Positions 13,301 to 23,310 of a stretch of DNA of 64,000 bases are shown here, piece by piece. The notes below the pieces were generated by a model that worked only from the letters and a program-made list of their open reading frames with translations, was not told the DNA's origin and made no database searches. The stretch covers positions 186,001 through 250,000 of the forward strand of contig JAQGDQ010000136.1 of assembly GCA_030141605.1 (NCBI GenBank). The letters are read 5' to 3'. This DNA is from Tubiluchus corallicola. Its lineage: Eukaryota; Priapulida; Priapulimorpha; Priapulimorphida; Tubiluchidae. Numbering within the stretch: the stretch's first letter is position 1; each line of letters opens with the position of its first letter. Position numbers and translations under genes: made by a program.

Positions 13301-16300
13301 GAACTACGAAATGAAGAGTCAAATGTTAGGATTTCTAGTAATTTATACTGTTTGTAAATTGATCTGTGTTACCTCTGGCTGACCTTGCTACCTACCCCCA
13401 TTTGTTGAAACTGTTCATGCACCATGCTTCTAATATGCATGGACAGGTAGTCTTGTGTTAGCTAGACCTGCTTGGATGTATAAATTAGGTGACTGTGTAA
13501 AATTGTATCTAATGAGTGTTTTGATTGCTTTTTTCTAAGATTCAAGGATATGCTCTAATTCCATGAGTTTGTTTCCATGAAAGGTTGTTTGCTCAAGATT
13601 TGGATATGTTTTTGTAAGTAGTAGCATTACTATTAGTTTTTATTGTTATTGTTATTATTATTATTATTACTTTTGCATGTTAAAATTTTTTGTTGAAAAT
13701 TAAACAACACTGTAACTACATCTATATTGGGTGTATGACCACTTGCTCTTTATACCTGTTTTTTTCTGTACTGTTTTGTGCAGTTATACTGATTATAACT
13801 GTCACACATGCTACCATTATGTTTTTTTGATTCACATGTGGCTTGAATCTACATCTTGTCACTGAGTAGAAATAATACTGTGCAAACAAGAAAATTGTTA
13901 GCTGTTTTATTCATGAGTCTATGCATACACACATCACCGTGAATAAAAAAATCAACAAAATCAAAAAAAAATCAACGTATTATGATAACGTTTTGGCTGA
14001 CTACCTACAATGTTCAAAAATGCTAAATTATGGCTAAGGCGATCATCATCAGCACCAGGGGAACCAACTAAACAAGACTCTACCTCTACCAGTGGAAGAG
14101 TTGACTTTTTGGTATATATGAATTTACCAAAATTAGAAGTCGAGGCCTATGATGGTAATCCTCGCAAATACTTAAGTTTTATCGCAGCTTTTAATAAAAG
14201 TGTTTACAGTACACCTGTGAATAGTGAAATAAAGTTATTCAGATTGCTTCAGTATACCATGGGACAAGCCAATGATGCAATACGCAATTGCATTCTGGTT
14301 GGCGGTGACAAGGGTTACAAGTTAGCAAGAGAACTGCTGAAAGAAAGTTTCAGTGATGTGAATTTTATAGAAGACAGCATCATAAATGAACTCAGATATG
14401 GTAAACCAGTGAAGTCTTTAGAGGATTCGCGACAGTTAGCCAAAGACCTAGTTAATGCCAAAAGGTCACTTCAGCAGATGGGCATGTTCTCCAAAGTAAA
14501 CCATCAGCAATGCATTACTGACATAGTGTGCCGCCTGTAGTTTTTCTTAAATAGAAGTATAAGAAGTTCACACTAGAAGCAAGGAAAACTAGAGGAGCGT
14601 ATGCGAAGTTTTGTAATTTGGTTGAGTTCATGAAGAATCTGCTGCAGATAATGCTACAGACCCATTGTTTGGTCAAGCTGGCAAACTAGTGCAAAGTTCT
14701 GCAAAGAAGCATAAAGACAAAAAGCATGCAGCATCTTTCAGTTGTGGTGTGACTGCTAAGCCACGACACAAGTGATGCATTATTTGTGAATCAGACAACC
14801 ATCCTGTTTTTGGTCAAAATTTCAGAAAGTTGAGTATGGATAGAAAAGACAACTAAAGACAACAAGCAGTGTGAAAGATATCTGCTAGGAGGACATTACA
14901 GGAAGGACTGCAAGAGTTCATGTAAGTGTACTGCTCCAGGTTTCAAAAAAGAACATTCCAGCCTGCTGCAGATGGATGCAAATACTACAGCATCAGCACC
15001 TGCACCTGCACCAGTTTCAACTCCTGCATCCAATGAACATCAGGTACACGCACGTGTTAGCATCCAAAGGGACACAGATGCTTATATGCCCATAGCAGGA
15101 GTAAATGTGAATGGCTCAACAGACATTCTAGCTCTTCACATAGCTTCTGTACTCAAGATCATGCAGATTCAGTAGGAGTTAGTGGTTCTACTGGCAACTG
15201 CAGTTTAAGCATCTTGTGTAAAGCAAAAATTCCAGTGATAACCCAGTGCATCAATCTTGATTTGAATTCTGCAGATAGTAGACCGCTGTTACTTGTTGAG
15301 GATGTTTATGTTGTTGATCATATACCCTATGGAGGCACCATCATTTCAAACGAAAGGATATCCTCATTTGCAGAACATTCCTTTTACCAATGTAAATTCT
15401 GATATGTGTATTCTAATTGGCCAAAACAATGCTGAAGCATTTGCTCCATTGGAGGTTAGGAGAGACAAAAAGAAAGAACCATATGCTGTTCACACACTCC
15501 TGGGTTGATGAATTAATAGAGCTGACTCAAATTTCCCAAAGATTAGTTGTCAAACTATATCTAATTTCGTCACAGTTTCTAGCTTAGAAAGCGATTGTTT
15601 GGAAAACAGAAGGTGTGGCATCAGCACCTTGGTCTCAAGAAGATAAATACATTCACAGTTTCTAGCTTAGAAAGTGATGTAGAGAAAGTTTGGAAAATAG
15701 AAGAAGGTGTGGCATCAGCACCTTGGTCTCAAGAAGATAAATACGTCATGTCTTTATGGAATAAAAACTGGAAGCTCGTTGATATACATTATGAACTTCC
15801 AATCCCGTGGAGACCCAGCGCCAAATTTCCTAACAACTTGTGTGTTGCTGTATCAATATTGAACCACCACTCTGAACAAGAGAGGGCTCTATGATTGATA
15901 TGATATTAAAATCAAGAAGTTACCGCAGCAAAATTATAAGTTCCGGGTTCTGAATACTAAAATACATATTATTGCACGTGACATCTGGCATTTGCCACAT
16001 CACGCTATGATCACTCCAAAGAAACCAGATAAAGTCAGAGTTGTCTTGAACTGTGAGCTTGAAGGAAAGTCACTTAATGATAAAGCCAAACAAGTTCCTG
16101 ATCTTATCAACAACAGGCTGTTTTCTTACTGAGATTCCAAGAACATGAGTATGCCATCATTGCAAACATAGAAGCTATGTATTTGCAGATTAGAATACCT
16201 CTAAGGTTCCTATGGTTTAATGACGATGATAAAGTTGATCAAGGCAAGATGACTTCTCATTTTCTTGGCGGTGTATGGTGTGCAGCCAGCTCAATCTATG

Positions 16301-19300
16301 CATTAAGACAAACAGATCATGATAAGAAAGACACTTTGCCTATTGTTAAAGAGACAGTCATTGAAGCCTCTTATATCTGCTGAATCTTTTTTATTGTGCA
16401 GAGAAGAGAAACTTGTTGAAGAACAACCTAACGGCAAAAGCAACTCACTGTAAAATATTATCAGATAAGAACAATAATTTAGAAAAGCCCCGTTACAGTA
16501 ATCCAAATGTAAAATTTATAATATAGAAGCAAGACATGCAACAAACATTTCAGCATAATCAATTTTGTCATATCAATAAGAGAGGATGGCTTGACAATGG
16601 GACTGATAAAAATACAGTGTCCTTCCAGATATCTCTAAGGAAAAGCTTGGCGAAACACTTTCCATGTTCATGCTTCGAAACAATATGCAAAACAAGAGGG
16701 AAAAATTCAATGCAGTTGAATTACGAGTTAGCAGCTAAAGGACTGGCAGATAAATTGTTGTTTAATTTCCTCTGGTAAAATACTACAGCTAAAAAACTAA
16801 GAACTGGGAACTCATTTCCTAAGTTTAACAATGAACAATTAATAGATACGAAAATAAAGGCAAAGTTCGAAAATGCCACTGCAGACAGATTCAAAAACAA
16901 AAACAGTTTAAGCACCATGAAGCATGCCACTACTGAGGATAATGTTCAGTAACTTACATGAAATTAACTGTAACCTGGGACCTGGCAAAGTAAATGCTGA
17001 ATCAAAATACGAGTTTTACTGTATGAAAGCTATCATATCTTTTAACATCTGTAGATATTACATTTCAATGGATTTCAATGGATGCAATTTACTGCCTATT
17101 GGGCATCTAAAAATTAATGGGAAAATTGTTGGTTGCTGTTGTTGATGTTACTGTGTCAATGTTGTTCTTACTATTACTCTTATGAAGATCATGGTGATCA
17201 TTGTAGTAAATGACATCTTACCTTACGATCAGAACCGCAGAATAAGAAGAACGAAAAAGTGGGTATGCCTTCGTACTGCAAAAAACAAAACAAAATACGA
17301 AACAATATTTGAATACAACAATGTCATGTAACAAAACTTAATGACAAGATGCCATATCACATTAGGAATCCAGTGCCTATCTTAGTCCCCCAGTATACAT
17401 ATATGTGCTTCATCCCATATTTATTGAGAAAGGATAAATTACCAAACAACACTTTGCCAATCGATTTCAAACAAAATCCAATGAACTGATTTTTTTTAAA
17501 CAAAAAGGTGAAAAAGAGTTGTTATTAAGTATCACGCTTTGCTGCACCATAACCACGATTTTTTATTGTGAGTGGAAAACCAAACATGACACAAATCATG
17601 GCACAACAAAAACAAGTCCAGGAAGTGGATGAAGGTTAAATTTCTGAAACTGGATAGAAACCGAAGCTCGTTTTTGCTTCATTTCTGTAACCGAATAGAA
17701 TCCAAAAATCACATTTTTGCAGTTTCCGATACCGAATCTTTAATTAGGCTAATTTTCAATATCAATGCCAAAACTGAACTAACTCTTACAAACTTAGCAT
17801 TAATTAGGTTTGCAATCGAAAAAAATTCTATTACTGTGCAAAATGTGAGTGGTACTATGTACAAAGAATTCAGAGAAATTTTGTGATATTTTTTGACTAC
17901 ACTTTCTTACTTAAAACTGATTAATACACTTTAGAAAATAAAGAACAAACATAATCATCATAACCGACATCATTATCACCACCACTACACCATCATCATC
18001 ATCATTTTTAGAAGGACAATAACAGAATTCTAGCATAAGTTGAGTCACTATTGAAAACATTCAAAATAGCATCAATTAGGCTTTCGAATGATTTGACAAA
18101 TTACTTATGCAGTGCATAACTTTTACAGATATTTGAGATCACATTTAAAGGTGTCAACACCGTGTAGTGCACACCACAAAATTTAACATTTATTAGAGGT
18201 TACACCAATAACAAAAGAAATTACATAATTTTTACAGCACTAGTTGGTGGCATATTTCCTCTTTAAACTGAGTAAATATGAATTATGAAGACTACTTTGC
18301 ACTTTTTTGCCCAACACGAATCGGATCAGAAGCAGTTAAAGTAAAACCGGGTCAGATCAAGTCCAAGATCCGATTCGAATTCTGAATAACCGAGTAGTGA
18401 TGCGTCAGCCCATCCCTGAATGAAATGGTGTCAGACAGACCTAAGAACATCAAGACATTACAAGTCCTGGCCAAATTTTGTAGTGCAAAGTTGCAGACAA
18501 GGTGAATTTTGTACTGTACCACACAGTACTCTTTACAGTAAGATCCACACCTTCGTAAAACAAAATCAGTTTGGACTCAAGGTGCAAATAATATGAGAAC
18601 TTGTATTAACCACATAAACTTACGATTAAATGCCCAATAGTTTCATTACAAATAATCTCCAAAAATCCTTCATCAGTCACGTTTAGTCGAAAATAATGGT
18701 AGTAGTCACCAGATTCTTCAATTGTGGGGTCTCCATTATAGCTATTAAATGTGGCAATTACTTCACCTACAGTGATTCAAAACACAATAAGTGATCATCA
18801 ATAGACATGAAAAAGGAGTGTTATATTATGAAACAATATTTATGTCATTACACATAACACTAAATGGGTAATACATGTGCTAGGGAAAGATAACAATTGG
18901 CAAAGAAACTGGTTATTACAAATTTTATGTAGAGCAAGGAATCAGTGTCAAAATGCAATGTTTTAGGCCACAGCTGGTTGTGCAAATTTAGCAATTTTTT
19001 TCTACCAGAAGTGGGGACAGGCAGCCTGTCTAGGCAAAAATTTGTCTGACCCCATTGTAACTGCAGAGAATCCTACACAACATTTAATTTTGTACAGCAT
19101 TTTTATAACATTACATAAAATATTTTCCTGATACACTACTCGCGTTTTTTCTACCTAATTTGTATTTGATAGTAAATTTTTCATTCAAGTCATTTTCATA
19201 AATAATTCCCATATGACTGTTTTCCACTGTTATGCTGTCAAATTCAGTACATACATGCTGCATGAGAGACAAGTAATTGCATCAACAGCATCATATGAAG

Positions 19301-22300
19301 TAAAGAAAAAATGAATTTCAATAGGTGAATATCCTTGTAGAATTTTGTGTAGAAAATATTGATATACTAACCGCATATATTTTAGCCAAACATATTCGCA
19401 TTTCGTCTGTTTTCTTTCATATTTTTACTTTTTTAAAATTAATAAATTATTCAGTGCACGAGCAAGTGGAGTGGTTAAAATCTAGCATGTGCCAGCGAGA
19501 TTGTAATAACATGGCAGCATCCTCGTAACACAAGTGAGTTAAGAACTTATTGTGATTCGGCATTTACATGCTTTTAAGACATCCAGATTATTTAAAACTA
19601 GGTCGCAAATATTGTAATTTTATGTAAATGAGGCACTGCTAATTGTGTACCTCAACTTAGAAAAGATACAAGGTTTTACAAATATGGAAACGCAGAAAAT
19701 ATGCCAAGCTTAGCTCACCAGCCATGAGGTATGCAGATAACTTTTGCCGGCCATCGAGCTGATTTCCGGGAGGACCGGCATTAAAATTTGCACCTTAGTA
19801 AGCATATTAAATTTGCAATGTATTGTACTACAAGATTTTTATACCTCTACAACAACGATGTTTCCGTGCCGATAGCAAACTTACGTCTATGTTTGCACAA
19901 GGTTTATTTATGGCACATTCTGGCAGAGATAAGTTGAAGCCAATGCCACAGCAGACATTTTTATATGTATTTTAAAATAGTTCAGTTTTAATCTTTTTCT
20001 TTAGAACCTAGCTCCTTCATACAAGATTAGGAATGAATTTAACTTTTTGGCAATCAGCAGAGATTCCTAGAAAGTATACAAAGTAAAAAATCTTTGACAT
20101 CTCTAACAGCATACTCTGAGGCTGTGATCGCACACAATAATTGCACCTGTGCTGAAGACCACATTTCCTGGAACTTAACTATTAAAAACTTCAAGCAGTC
20201 ACCAGTCCCACTCAAAGAATGCCATCGTTATGCATTTATTCAGTTAATAGTGTAAAGGAGACAAACAAAATACAGAACAACCTGGTAATGGAATGTCAGG
20301 ATGCCAAAATTTCAGAAAAGGGATAACATTAAACAACTAAAGGTACATATATAGAGACCGAGAAAAAATAAAATGCCTATACAGGGACACCTCAAAATGC
20401 AAAAAAGTCAGGATGGATGACCTTGCTACCGATGGTCGTTTGTGTCCATTATGAGCAAATGTGGTAGTTTCTCATCAAGATTTTGCAAATACTCATTTAT
20501 TTATTGAGAGTCTAATTTTAAAATATAATAACTCCAAAACTAAAACAGCTAGAGTCACAAAACTTGGAGGACAGGAGGACTGACACTGGTATGGAGACCA
20601 TTGACTTCAGAACAAACGATTAATTGACATTCACCAGTTTTCCGATTATTGCTCAACTCCATCTAGGGCTTTGAAATAAATTCGAATCTTTTTACACTAG
20701 TGTGGCCTTTTTGAGGTAGATGTGCATTAAGTATTTTTCAGAAATTAGAGTCCAAAAAAATTCTGAGATAGGAGCTAAGATGCAAAGATTAGGGCGAACA
20801 AATTTGTCACTTGATTGCTCTTACAGTACTGGACAAGTAGCCACTGTTCATGTATGCGAGTAGGCGCATGTGTTTAGATGTGCATTAAGTATTTTTCAAA
20901 AAGTAGGAGTGGCCAGGTCATGTAACATTGGTGAGAGTGTTAAGTTCAGCACCAAGGGTACAAGCTCAAACAATGTACTACTGAGCTATGATTTTGGGGT
21001 AAAAGATCAAGGACAGTAGACATATATCCATTTTTCATTAAGCTCTAGCTCCTCCTACAGTTTTTGAGCTACAACCATAATTTTTGGTATGTGGCTAGAT
21101 GGGCTCAAATTGTTATGCACGACTGAATATGCTTCATTTTGGATAATGAAAAAATTTTCTGCTAGGAACCAAAAACTCAAAATGGGTGAGTTGTCACAGG
21201 TGTCGTTCCACTCTTGAGAATAGTGGCTTTCATAGTACATCTAATGAAGTCTCAATGAGACAAGGTTGGTCAGAGATTAGTTGACCCTGACCCAACACCA
21301 TGAGTGAAAATGTCATAATTTGACATTGCATTGAAATCAAATGCAATTCTTAGATACTCATCACGAATTTATTGCAGACAATACTGAGACCTTCAGACTC
21401 AGACACATGGGGCTGTGGGTCCGAAAATGATAAGTTTCAGTTTGAGGCAGAGATCAAATTGGCACAAATTTTCCACAGACAGCGAATGCAGTTTTGATCA
21501 TACAGCAGAATCTTAAGTTTAGGACTTGGTCATAAACAGCAATCTAGTTCTTACTGTTGTTCATACTGTTTATGCTAGACACAGAGTGTTGTTAGACATC
21601 AACTTTTAATTAATGTTAACTTGCTTTGACAATGATATTGTATGGTAAATGCTGTCCTCAGGCAAAGAGTCGAGAACACTGAACAACTCCTCCTTGGGCT
21701 TCGAGCTAAATTTAAATTTTTTTCGTAAGTATTAAAGCACCTGGGGCAAATGGTTTTGTTACCTAAGGTTTAGGTCATGAAAGTTGCAGGGGAGGGGTAT
21801 AGACATCGTGGCATCGTGAATACAACATCTAAATGAAAATTAATTACCTTTATGTAACAACTCAGCCTCATCTATAACTGCTTAAAGATACCACAAAAAA
21901 TCAAAAAGTCCACAACTTGATTTAAGAAGTCAGTTATTCTGAAGAACACATTCACCGTGAAATATTATTGGAATCAGCATCACTGAGTGTTCAAGATAGC
22001 CGCCCATAGTTAATCAATATTGTCTCTTTCCATATTAATGTCGAAGCATCAGTTTCTATTATAAAGGTGAACTAGGTGACTAATATGTGTAGTTCTTTAG
22101 ACTAAATACTCACCTTCATTAGCATCTGTTTCGTCTACATAGATATCCACATACACACCATCTATATTGACATGGGCATCGTCAGACTGTAAGTTACATT
22201 CTAAAAAGGCAAAAGTGGAAGCTTTATTTGTTAGGTTGTTGCACTTAAAAATTATTGTCGTAAATAGTTATTCTATAAAACATTCCTTCATCTTTTTTAT

Positions 22301-23145
22301 TTTTAAACTCAAATTTTAATTTTCCACAGCTTAAGTTTTTTATAACCACATTTTTACTTCCACTCTGTGATTGTTTATTACACTGCTCTTAATCGTAATT
22401 TTAATTGTTTTACACTTTTACTTCTACTATTTCCATATATGCAATTTTAATTCAGTTTAGTTTTAAGGATAAAAAATTCAAGGTCATAGACAGATTGGTT
22501 GATTTTGTTACTTTGTATATTAGCTCGGTTTTCCATCAGTATGTCGCCCAAAAATCTAGGAACTACCTTAGTACATAGTACTTTAAAAGTATACAATTTC
22601 AAAGAAATTCCTATCCAAAACGAAAACTATTAATTTTCTGAAAGAAGGTACTGGTAGAACTCTAAAAAATGGTATGGGTCACCACTAACTTGTATGAATA
22701 ACTTGTAGACATTGAAATGACATACGTTTTATTAGAAAAATCTGTTCTTTTTTATATAAGGTAAACAATGAAAAAAGTGAATGAGCATTTTCACTTTATT
22801 TTTAGATTAAAATTGTGGATAAGGTAGATAAGATCTAAATCACACCGAGATAATATTGCACATTGTCACACAAACAATTTAGCATTACATATAATTACTT
22901 AAATGGCTTTGCTTGCATTACTAACTGTTTGTGCCTGTTAACTAGATTAGAAGTGTCAGTGTGACATAAGAATATCACACTTCCTCGTAAAAATAAAAAA
23001 AACTGCATCAGACTCAAAATTTTCCGATTGCTGTAATTGCTGAAGAAAAATTACCTTGGCTAGCTACATGGGAAAACAGAGACAACACCATAATCATCAC
23101 CATACCAACTTTTCCTAGGGACTGTATGCTCACACCTGCAGCCAT
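15..23145 (-). CDS. Cadherin-superfamily receptor, 5' portion (12 exons, protocadherin-15/Cad99C-like N-terminus)
   Basis: This is a calcium-dependent adhesion receptor of the cell surface. Twelve minus-strand exons (listed separately) sum to 1326 nt and read through as 442 codons with compatible phases. Residues 1-29 form a signal peptide, with likely cleavage after VAS. Cadherin repeats follow at about 31-142, 143-252, 253-368 and 369-442 (incomplete). Linkers are NDENINPPVF, RDEDNLPPKF and LDINDNAPLF; xEx and DxD-like calcium motifs are visible (VSE, DKD, QEN, DID). EC1 is atypical, with Cys32, Cys99 and Cys120. The Cys32-Cys120 spacing of 88 matches what I recall of the EC1 disulfide in PCDH15, and the PIYAFDMD stretch in EC3 also recalls that family. 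EC2 has a close pair, Cys198 and Cys202. Sequons lie at Asn88, Asn100, Asn145 and Asn253. Transmembrane and cytoplasmic parts lie beyond the left edge. Cadherin identity is secure; the subfamily is inferred by eye. Confidence 0.93.
656..841 (-). CDS. Cadherin exon 11 (EC3-EC4 junction)
   Basis: This 186-bp exon, phase 0 at both ends, encodes residues 336-397. It has the strand YAFIELTV, the canonical linker LDINDNAPLF, the xEx motif LQEN and the next DxD (KDIDE). It is the most standard cadherin segment in the gene. The stretch between DRDD and this strand is longer than usual. Confidence 0.96.
1611..1726 (-). CDS. Cadherin exon 10 (EC3)
   Basis: This 116-bp exon, phase 1 in and 0 out, has a TTTTCAG acceptor and an AGG|GTATGT donor. 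It encodes residues 297-335: LKIDLQTGIISPTEIIDRDD is the typical FxIDxxTGxIxxxxxLDRE block, with DRDD at the calcium-binding position. Confidence 0.93.
1932..2025 (-). CDS. Cadherin exon 9 (EC3)
   Basis: This 94-bp exon, phase 0 in and 1 out, has a TTTTAG acceptor and a TACC|GTAAGT donor. It encodes residues 266-297 with the calcium motif FDMDQGINGLINYEI, a classical cadherin AxDxDxGxNGxIxY stretch. Confidence 0.93.
2546..2656 (-). CDS. Cadherin exon 8 (EC2-EC3 linker)
   Basis: This 111-bp exon, phase 0, runs from TTTCAG to CTC|GTAAGT and encodes residues 229-265. It carries the strand VDIDV, the linker RDEDNLPPKF, a sequon NKT and the start of EC3 ending in the acidic DEEL. Confidence 0.92.
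3055..3136 (-). repeat. tRNA-derived sequence (tRNA pseudogene or SINE head)
   Basis: Read on the minus strand it has a box A-like TAGCTCAGTTGG with a paired D arm (GCTC/GAGC), an anticodon-like loop ATATTAG, and a box B GGTTCAAATCC with a partial T stem. The acceptor ends do not pair, so it is not an intact tRNA. It lies in cadherin intron 7. Confidence 0.65.
4300..5885. repeat. Family A repeat: ~145-bp degenerate tandem units
   Basis: A recurring block (ATATCAAATGAAAGGTCTCAATAAGG..., then a GGGGCAAAA...AAATGGGG segment) appears at about 5460, 5610 and 5752, with spacings of about 150 and 141 bp. Related partial copies lie at 4300-4480 and 5040-5200. A leading segment (CATAGTTTTTGAGCGACAAT) starts the block near 5295. 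The short minus-strand open frames here are repeat-derived. It lies in cadherin intron 7. Confidence 0.8.
6165..6302 (-). CDS. Cadherin exon 7 (EC2, close Cys pair)
   Basis: This 138-bp exon, phase 0, runs from TTTGTAG to TCA|GTAAGG and encodes residues 183-228. EGNDEGFFSV is the usual G(N)xxGxFxV strand. PLEYN takes the place of the LDYE motif, and YNLIIEAS is the next strand. Cys198 and Cys202 lie in a short loop and could pair. Confidence 0.9.
7648..7737 (-). CDS. Cadherin exon 6 (EC2)
   Basis: This 90-bp exon, phase 0, has a TTTTCAG acceptor and an ATA|GTAAGT donor. It encodes residues 153-182 with the strand IVEIHV and the calcium-type DKD motif, then HHSTITLSII. Confidence 0.85.
7790..8330 (+). 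repeat. Family B repeat with CCACACCA-rich tail, copy 1
   Basis: This contains TCTAGAAATAAGAGCCATAA, a GTTTTGCAAA segment, the block GATCGCTGAAAATGGTGCC, and an AGCTGTAGCC end, then TATATA and about 220 bp rich in CCACA. Copies 2-4 share the same segments in the same order. No coding content. Confidence 0.75.
9060..9330 (+). repeat. Family B repeat, partial copy
   Basis: It shares GAATTCTAAATATGACTATA, ACACCCACTGTTGAA, CATTCTCCAGAAATAAGAGG and AGTTTTGCAAAAAA with the copies near 7.8 and 11.2 kb. The 3' block (AATGGTGCC) is absent. Confidence 0.75.
10309..10344 (+). repeat. (TTA)n microsatellite
   Basis: About 12 uninterrupted TTA units in cadherin intron 5. Confidence 0.95.
10530..10700 (+). 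repeat. Family B repeat, 3' part only
   Basis: It has ATCGAGACCTTTTGTTTGAC, AATCGCCGCAAATGGTGCC, AGAGCTGTAGCCTCG and a TATATATATAACCCCACC tail with CCACA-rich sequence. It serves as an uninterrupted reference for the insertion in the 11.4-kb copy. Confidence 0.7.
11100..11925 (+). repeat. Family B repeat, copy interrupted by a younger insertion
   Basis: This is the longest copy: GAATTCTAAATATGACCATA, AACACCCACGTTGAA, CATTCTCCAGAAATAAGAGC, then CCTTTCGTTTGATGTAGATC and AATGGTGCC. It is broken at 11465 and continues at about 11856 with GAGCTGTAGCTTCATTGG and an alternating TATA/CACC end. Confidence 0.75.
11466..11855 (-). mobile_element. SINE or 5'-truncated LINE with (CTTA)n tail, nested in repeat family B
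   Basis: A roughly 390-bp insertion splits a family B repeat: the left flank ends ...AATGGTGCC and the right flank resumes GAGCTGTAGC, which are nearly adjacent in uninterrupted copies at 8010 and 10580. Read on the minus strand it ends in AATAAACTTACTTACTTAC, the short tandem tail of CR1/L2-type elements. It contains a 40-bp hairpin at 11592-11631 (arms GGGTGGC / GCCAC). The same hairpin and tail layout recurs at 57.95 kb. No protein-coding part is seen. Confidence 0.65.
11935..12015 (-). CDS. Cadherin exon 5 (EC1-EC2 linker)
   Basis: This 81-bp exon, phase 0 at both ends, runs from TTATAG to GAG|GTAAGT and encodes residues 126-152. It carries the strand TQITVYV, the linker NDENINPPVF and the EC2 xEx motif VSE. 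The linker is a variant of the usual DxNDNxPxF. Confidence 0.88.
12420..13085 (+). repeat. Family C degenerate tandem repeat (~110-125 bp unit)
   Basis: The marker GGTGGGCCAACATTTTGGCA...GTGTCAAA recurs near 12709, 12817, 12940 and 13058. Between markers come AAGC.TTAATTTGA.ATATCAC and a CCCTGTTGATG.CCTTT.TGTGA block. A more decayed unit is visible from 12420. No open frame is conserved between units. Confidence 0.75.
14010..16400 (+). mobile_element. Decayed BEL/Pao LTR retrotransposon (gag-pol remnant)
   Basis: This is a retroelement remnant in cadherin intron 4 (between exons 5 and 4), antisense to the host gene. The 14010-14540 frame reads LPKLEVEAYDGNP and matches the BEL gag domain (DUF1759 type). 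A spoiled zinc-knuckle region follows at about 14770-14970 (GGHYRKDC, SCKCTAPGF). Next come an aspartic-protease-type segment ending YAVHTLLG (to 15508), an RT N-terminal block with a trace of LPNN-type sequence (PNNL, about 15830), and RT core traces DIWHLPHHA (15980) and KVRVVLNCE. The reading frame changes at least three times and there are internal stops, so no product can be made. I could not find LTRs, a primer-binding site, RNase H or integrase. Decay suggests an old insertion. Confidence 0.85.
15571..15744 (+). repeat. Tandem duplication inside the BEL/Pao remnant
   Basis: Two adjacent copies (15571-15650, 80 bp; 15654-15744, 91 bp) both start CACAGTTTCTAGCTTAGAAA and end AAGAAGATAAATAC. 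The first copy lacks about 11 bases present in the second. The duplication adds to the frame damage in the pol region. Confidence 0.85.
16480..17145 (+). other. Sequence 3' of the BEL/Pao remnant, unassigned
   Basis: This stretch carries two short open frames (16536-16778 and 16924-17145) that I do not recognise. They may be the far end of the retroelement, but no RNase H or integrase motif is visible and no LTR can be matched to the upstream side. Confidence 0.25.
17222..17275 (-). CDS. Cadherin exon 4 (EC1, Cys120)
   Basis: This 54-bp exon has a TTTGCAG acceptor and an AAG|GTAAGA donor, and encodes residues 108-125 including FLFCGSDRK with Cys120. A competing donor four bases earlier (GATC|GTAAGG) would put the next exon into a frame with a stop, so the AAG border is preferred. 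Confidence 0.8.
18624..18766 (-). CDS. Cadherin exon 3 (EC1 middle)
   Basis: This 143-bp exon runs from a CTGTAG acceptor to an ATC|GTAAGT donor and encodes residues 60-107. It contains sequons NVT and NET and Cys99. The phase is 1 in, 0 out. The motif GDPTIEESGD followed by a strand ending LEII is consistent with a divergent first cadherin repeat. Confidence 0.85.
20710..20905 (+). repeat. Short direct repeat
   Basis: TAGATGTGCATTAAGTATTT followed by TTCA occurs at about 20717 and again at about 20877, 160 bp apart, just before the family A copy. The two may be sub-units of a longer degenerate tandem. Confidence 0.6.
20990..21320 (+). repeat. Family A repeat, distant copy
   Basis: This has the same order of segments as the 5.3-kb array: a CTCCTACAGTTTTTGAGCTACAA lead, GTGGCTAGATGGG, TTTTCTGCTAGGAACCAAAAACTCAAAATGGG, then CTAATGAAGTCTCAATGAGAC. 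It is a single dispersed unit in cadherin intron 2. Confidence 0.7.
22114..22200 (-). CDS. Cadherin exon 2 (EC1 start, Cys32)
   Basis: This 87-bp exon is bounded by TTTTTAG and GAAG|GTGAGT. It encodes the mature N-terminus, beginning ECNLQSDDAH (residues 31-60), and supplies Cys32. The frame only works with the TTTTTAG acceptor: the AG 14 bases further in would drop the cysteine and shift the frame. Confidence 0.85.
23055..23145 (-). CDS. Cadherin exon 1: start codon and signal peptide
   Basis: The ATG has A at -3 and G at +4. It opens 30 codons plus one base, ending at a CAAG|GTAATT donor. The peptide has a polar start (MAAGVSIQSLGK), a hydrophobic core rich in Met, Val and Leu, and a VAS-Q cleavage-type end. 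It joins in phase 1 to the next exon. A possible acceptor (GTCCAG) 16 bases upstream of the ATG leaves room for a separate 5' UTR exon, which I cannot place. Confidence 0.85.
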
Positions 23146-23241
23146 TGTTTTATACTGTCTGGACAATGTACCACCAATTCACTAAAAATAAAACATAAAT
23201 AGATACTGCAATTAATAACTATGTAAAAATTATCAATACAT

Positions 23242-23310
23242 AAACACACACGCATGCACGCACACACACACACACACACACACGCACGCACGCACACACA
23301 CACACACATA
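23242..23310 (+). repeat. (CA)n/(CGCA) microsatellite upstream of the cadherin start
   Basis: Alternating CA with interspersed CGCA units, about 100 bp upstream of the cadherin ATG. Alternating purine-pyrimidine tracts of this kind can form Z-DNA. The position suggests the promoter or 5' UTR. Confidence 0.95.

Noticed and set aside
23124-23142. TATAAAA next to the cadherin ATG as a TATA box
   Set aside because: It lies only a few bases upstream of the start codon, too close to be a core promoter for this message.
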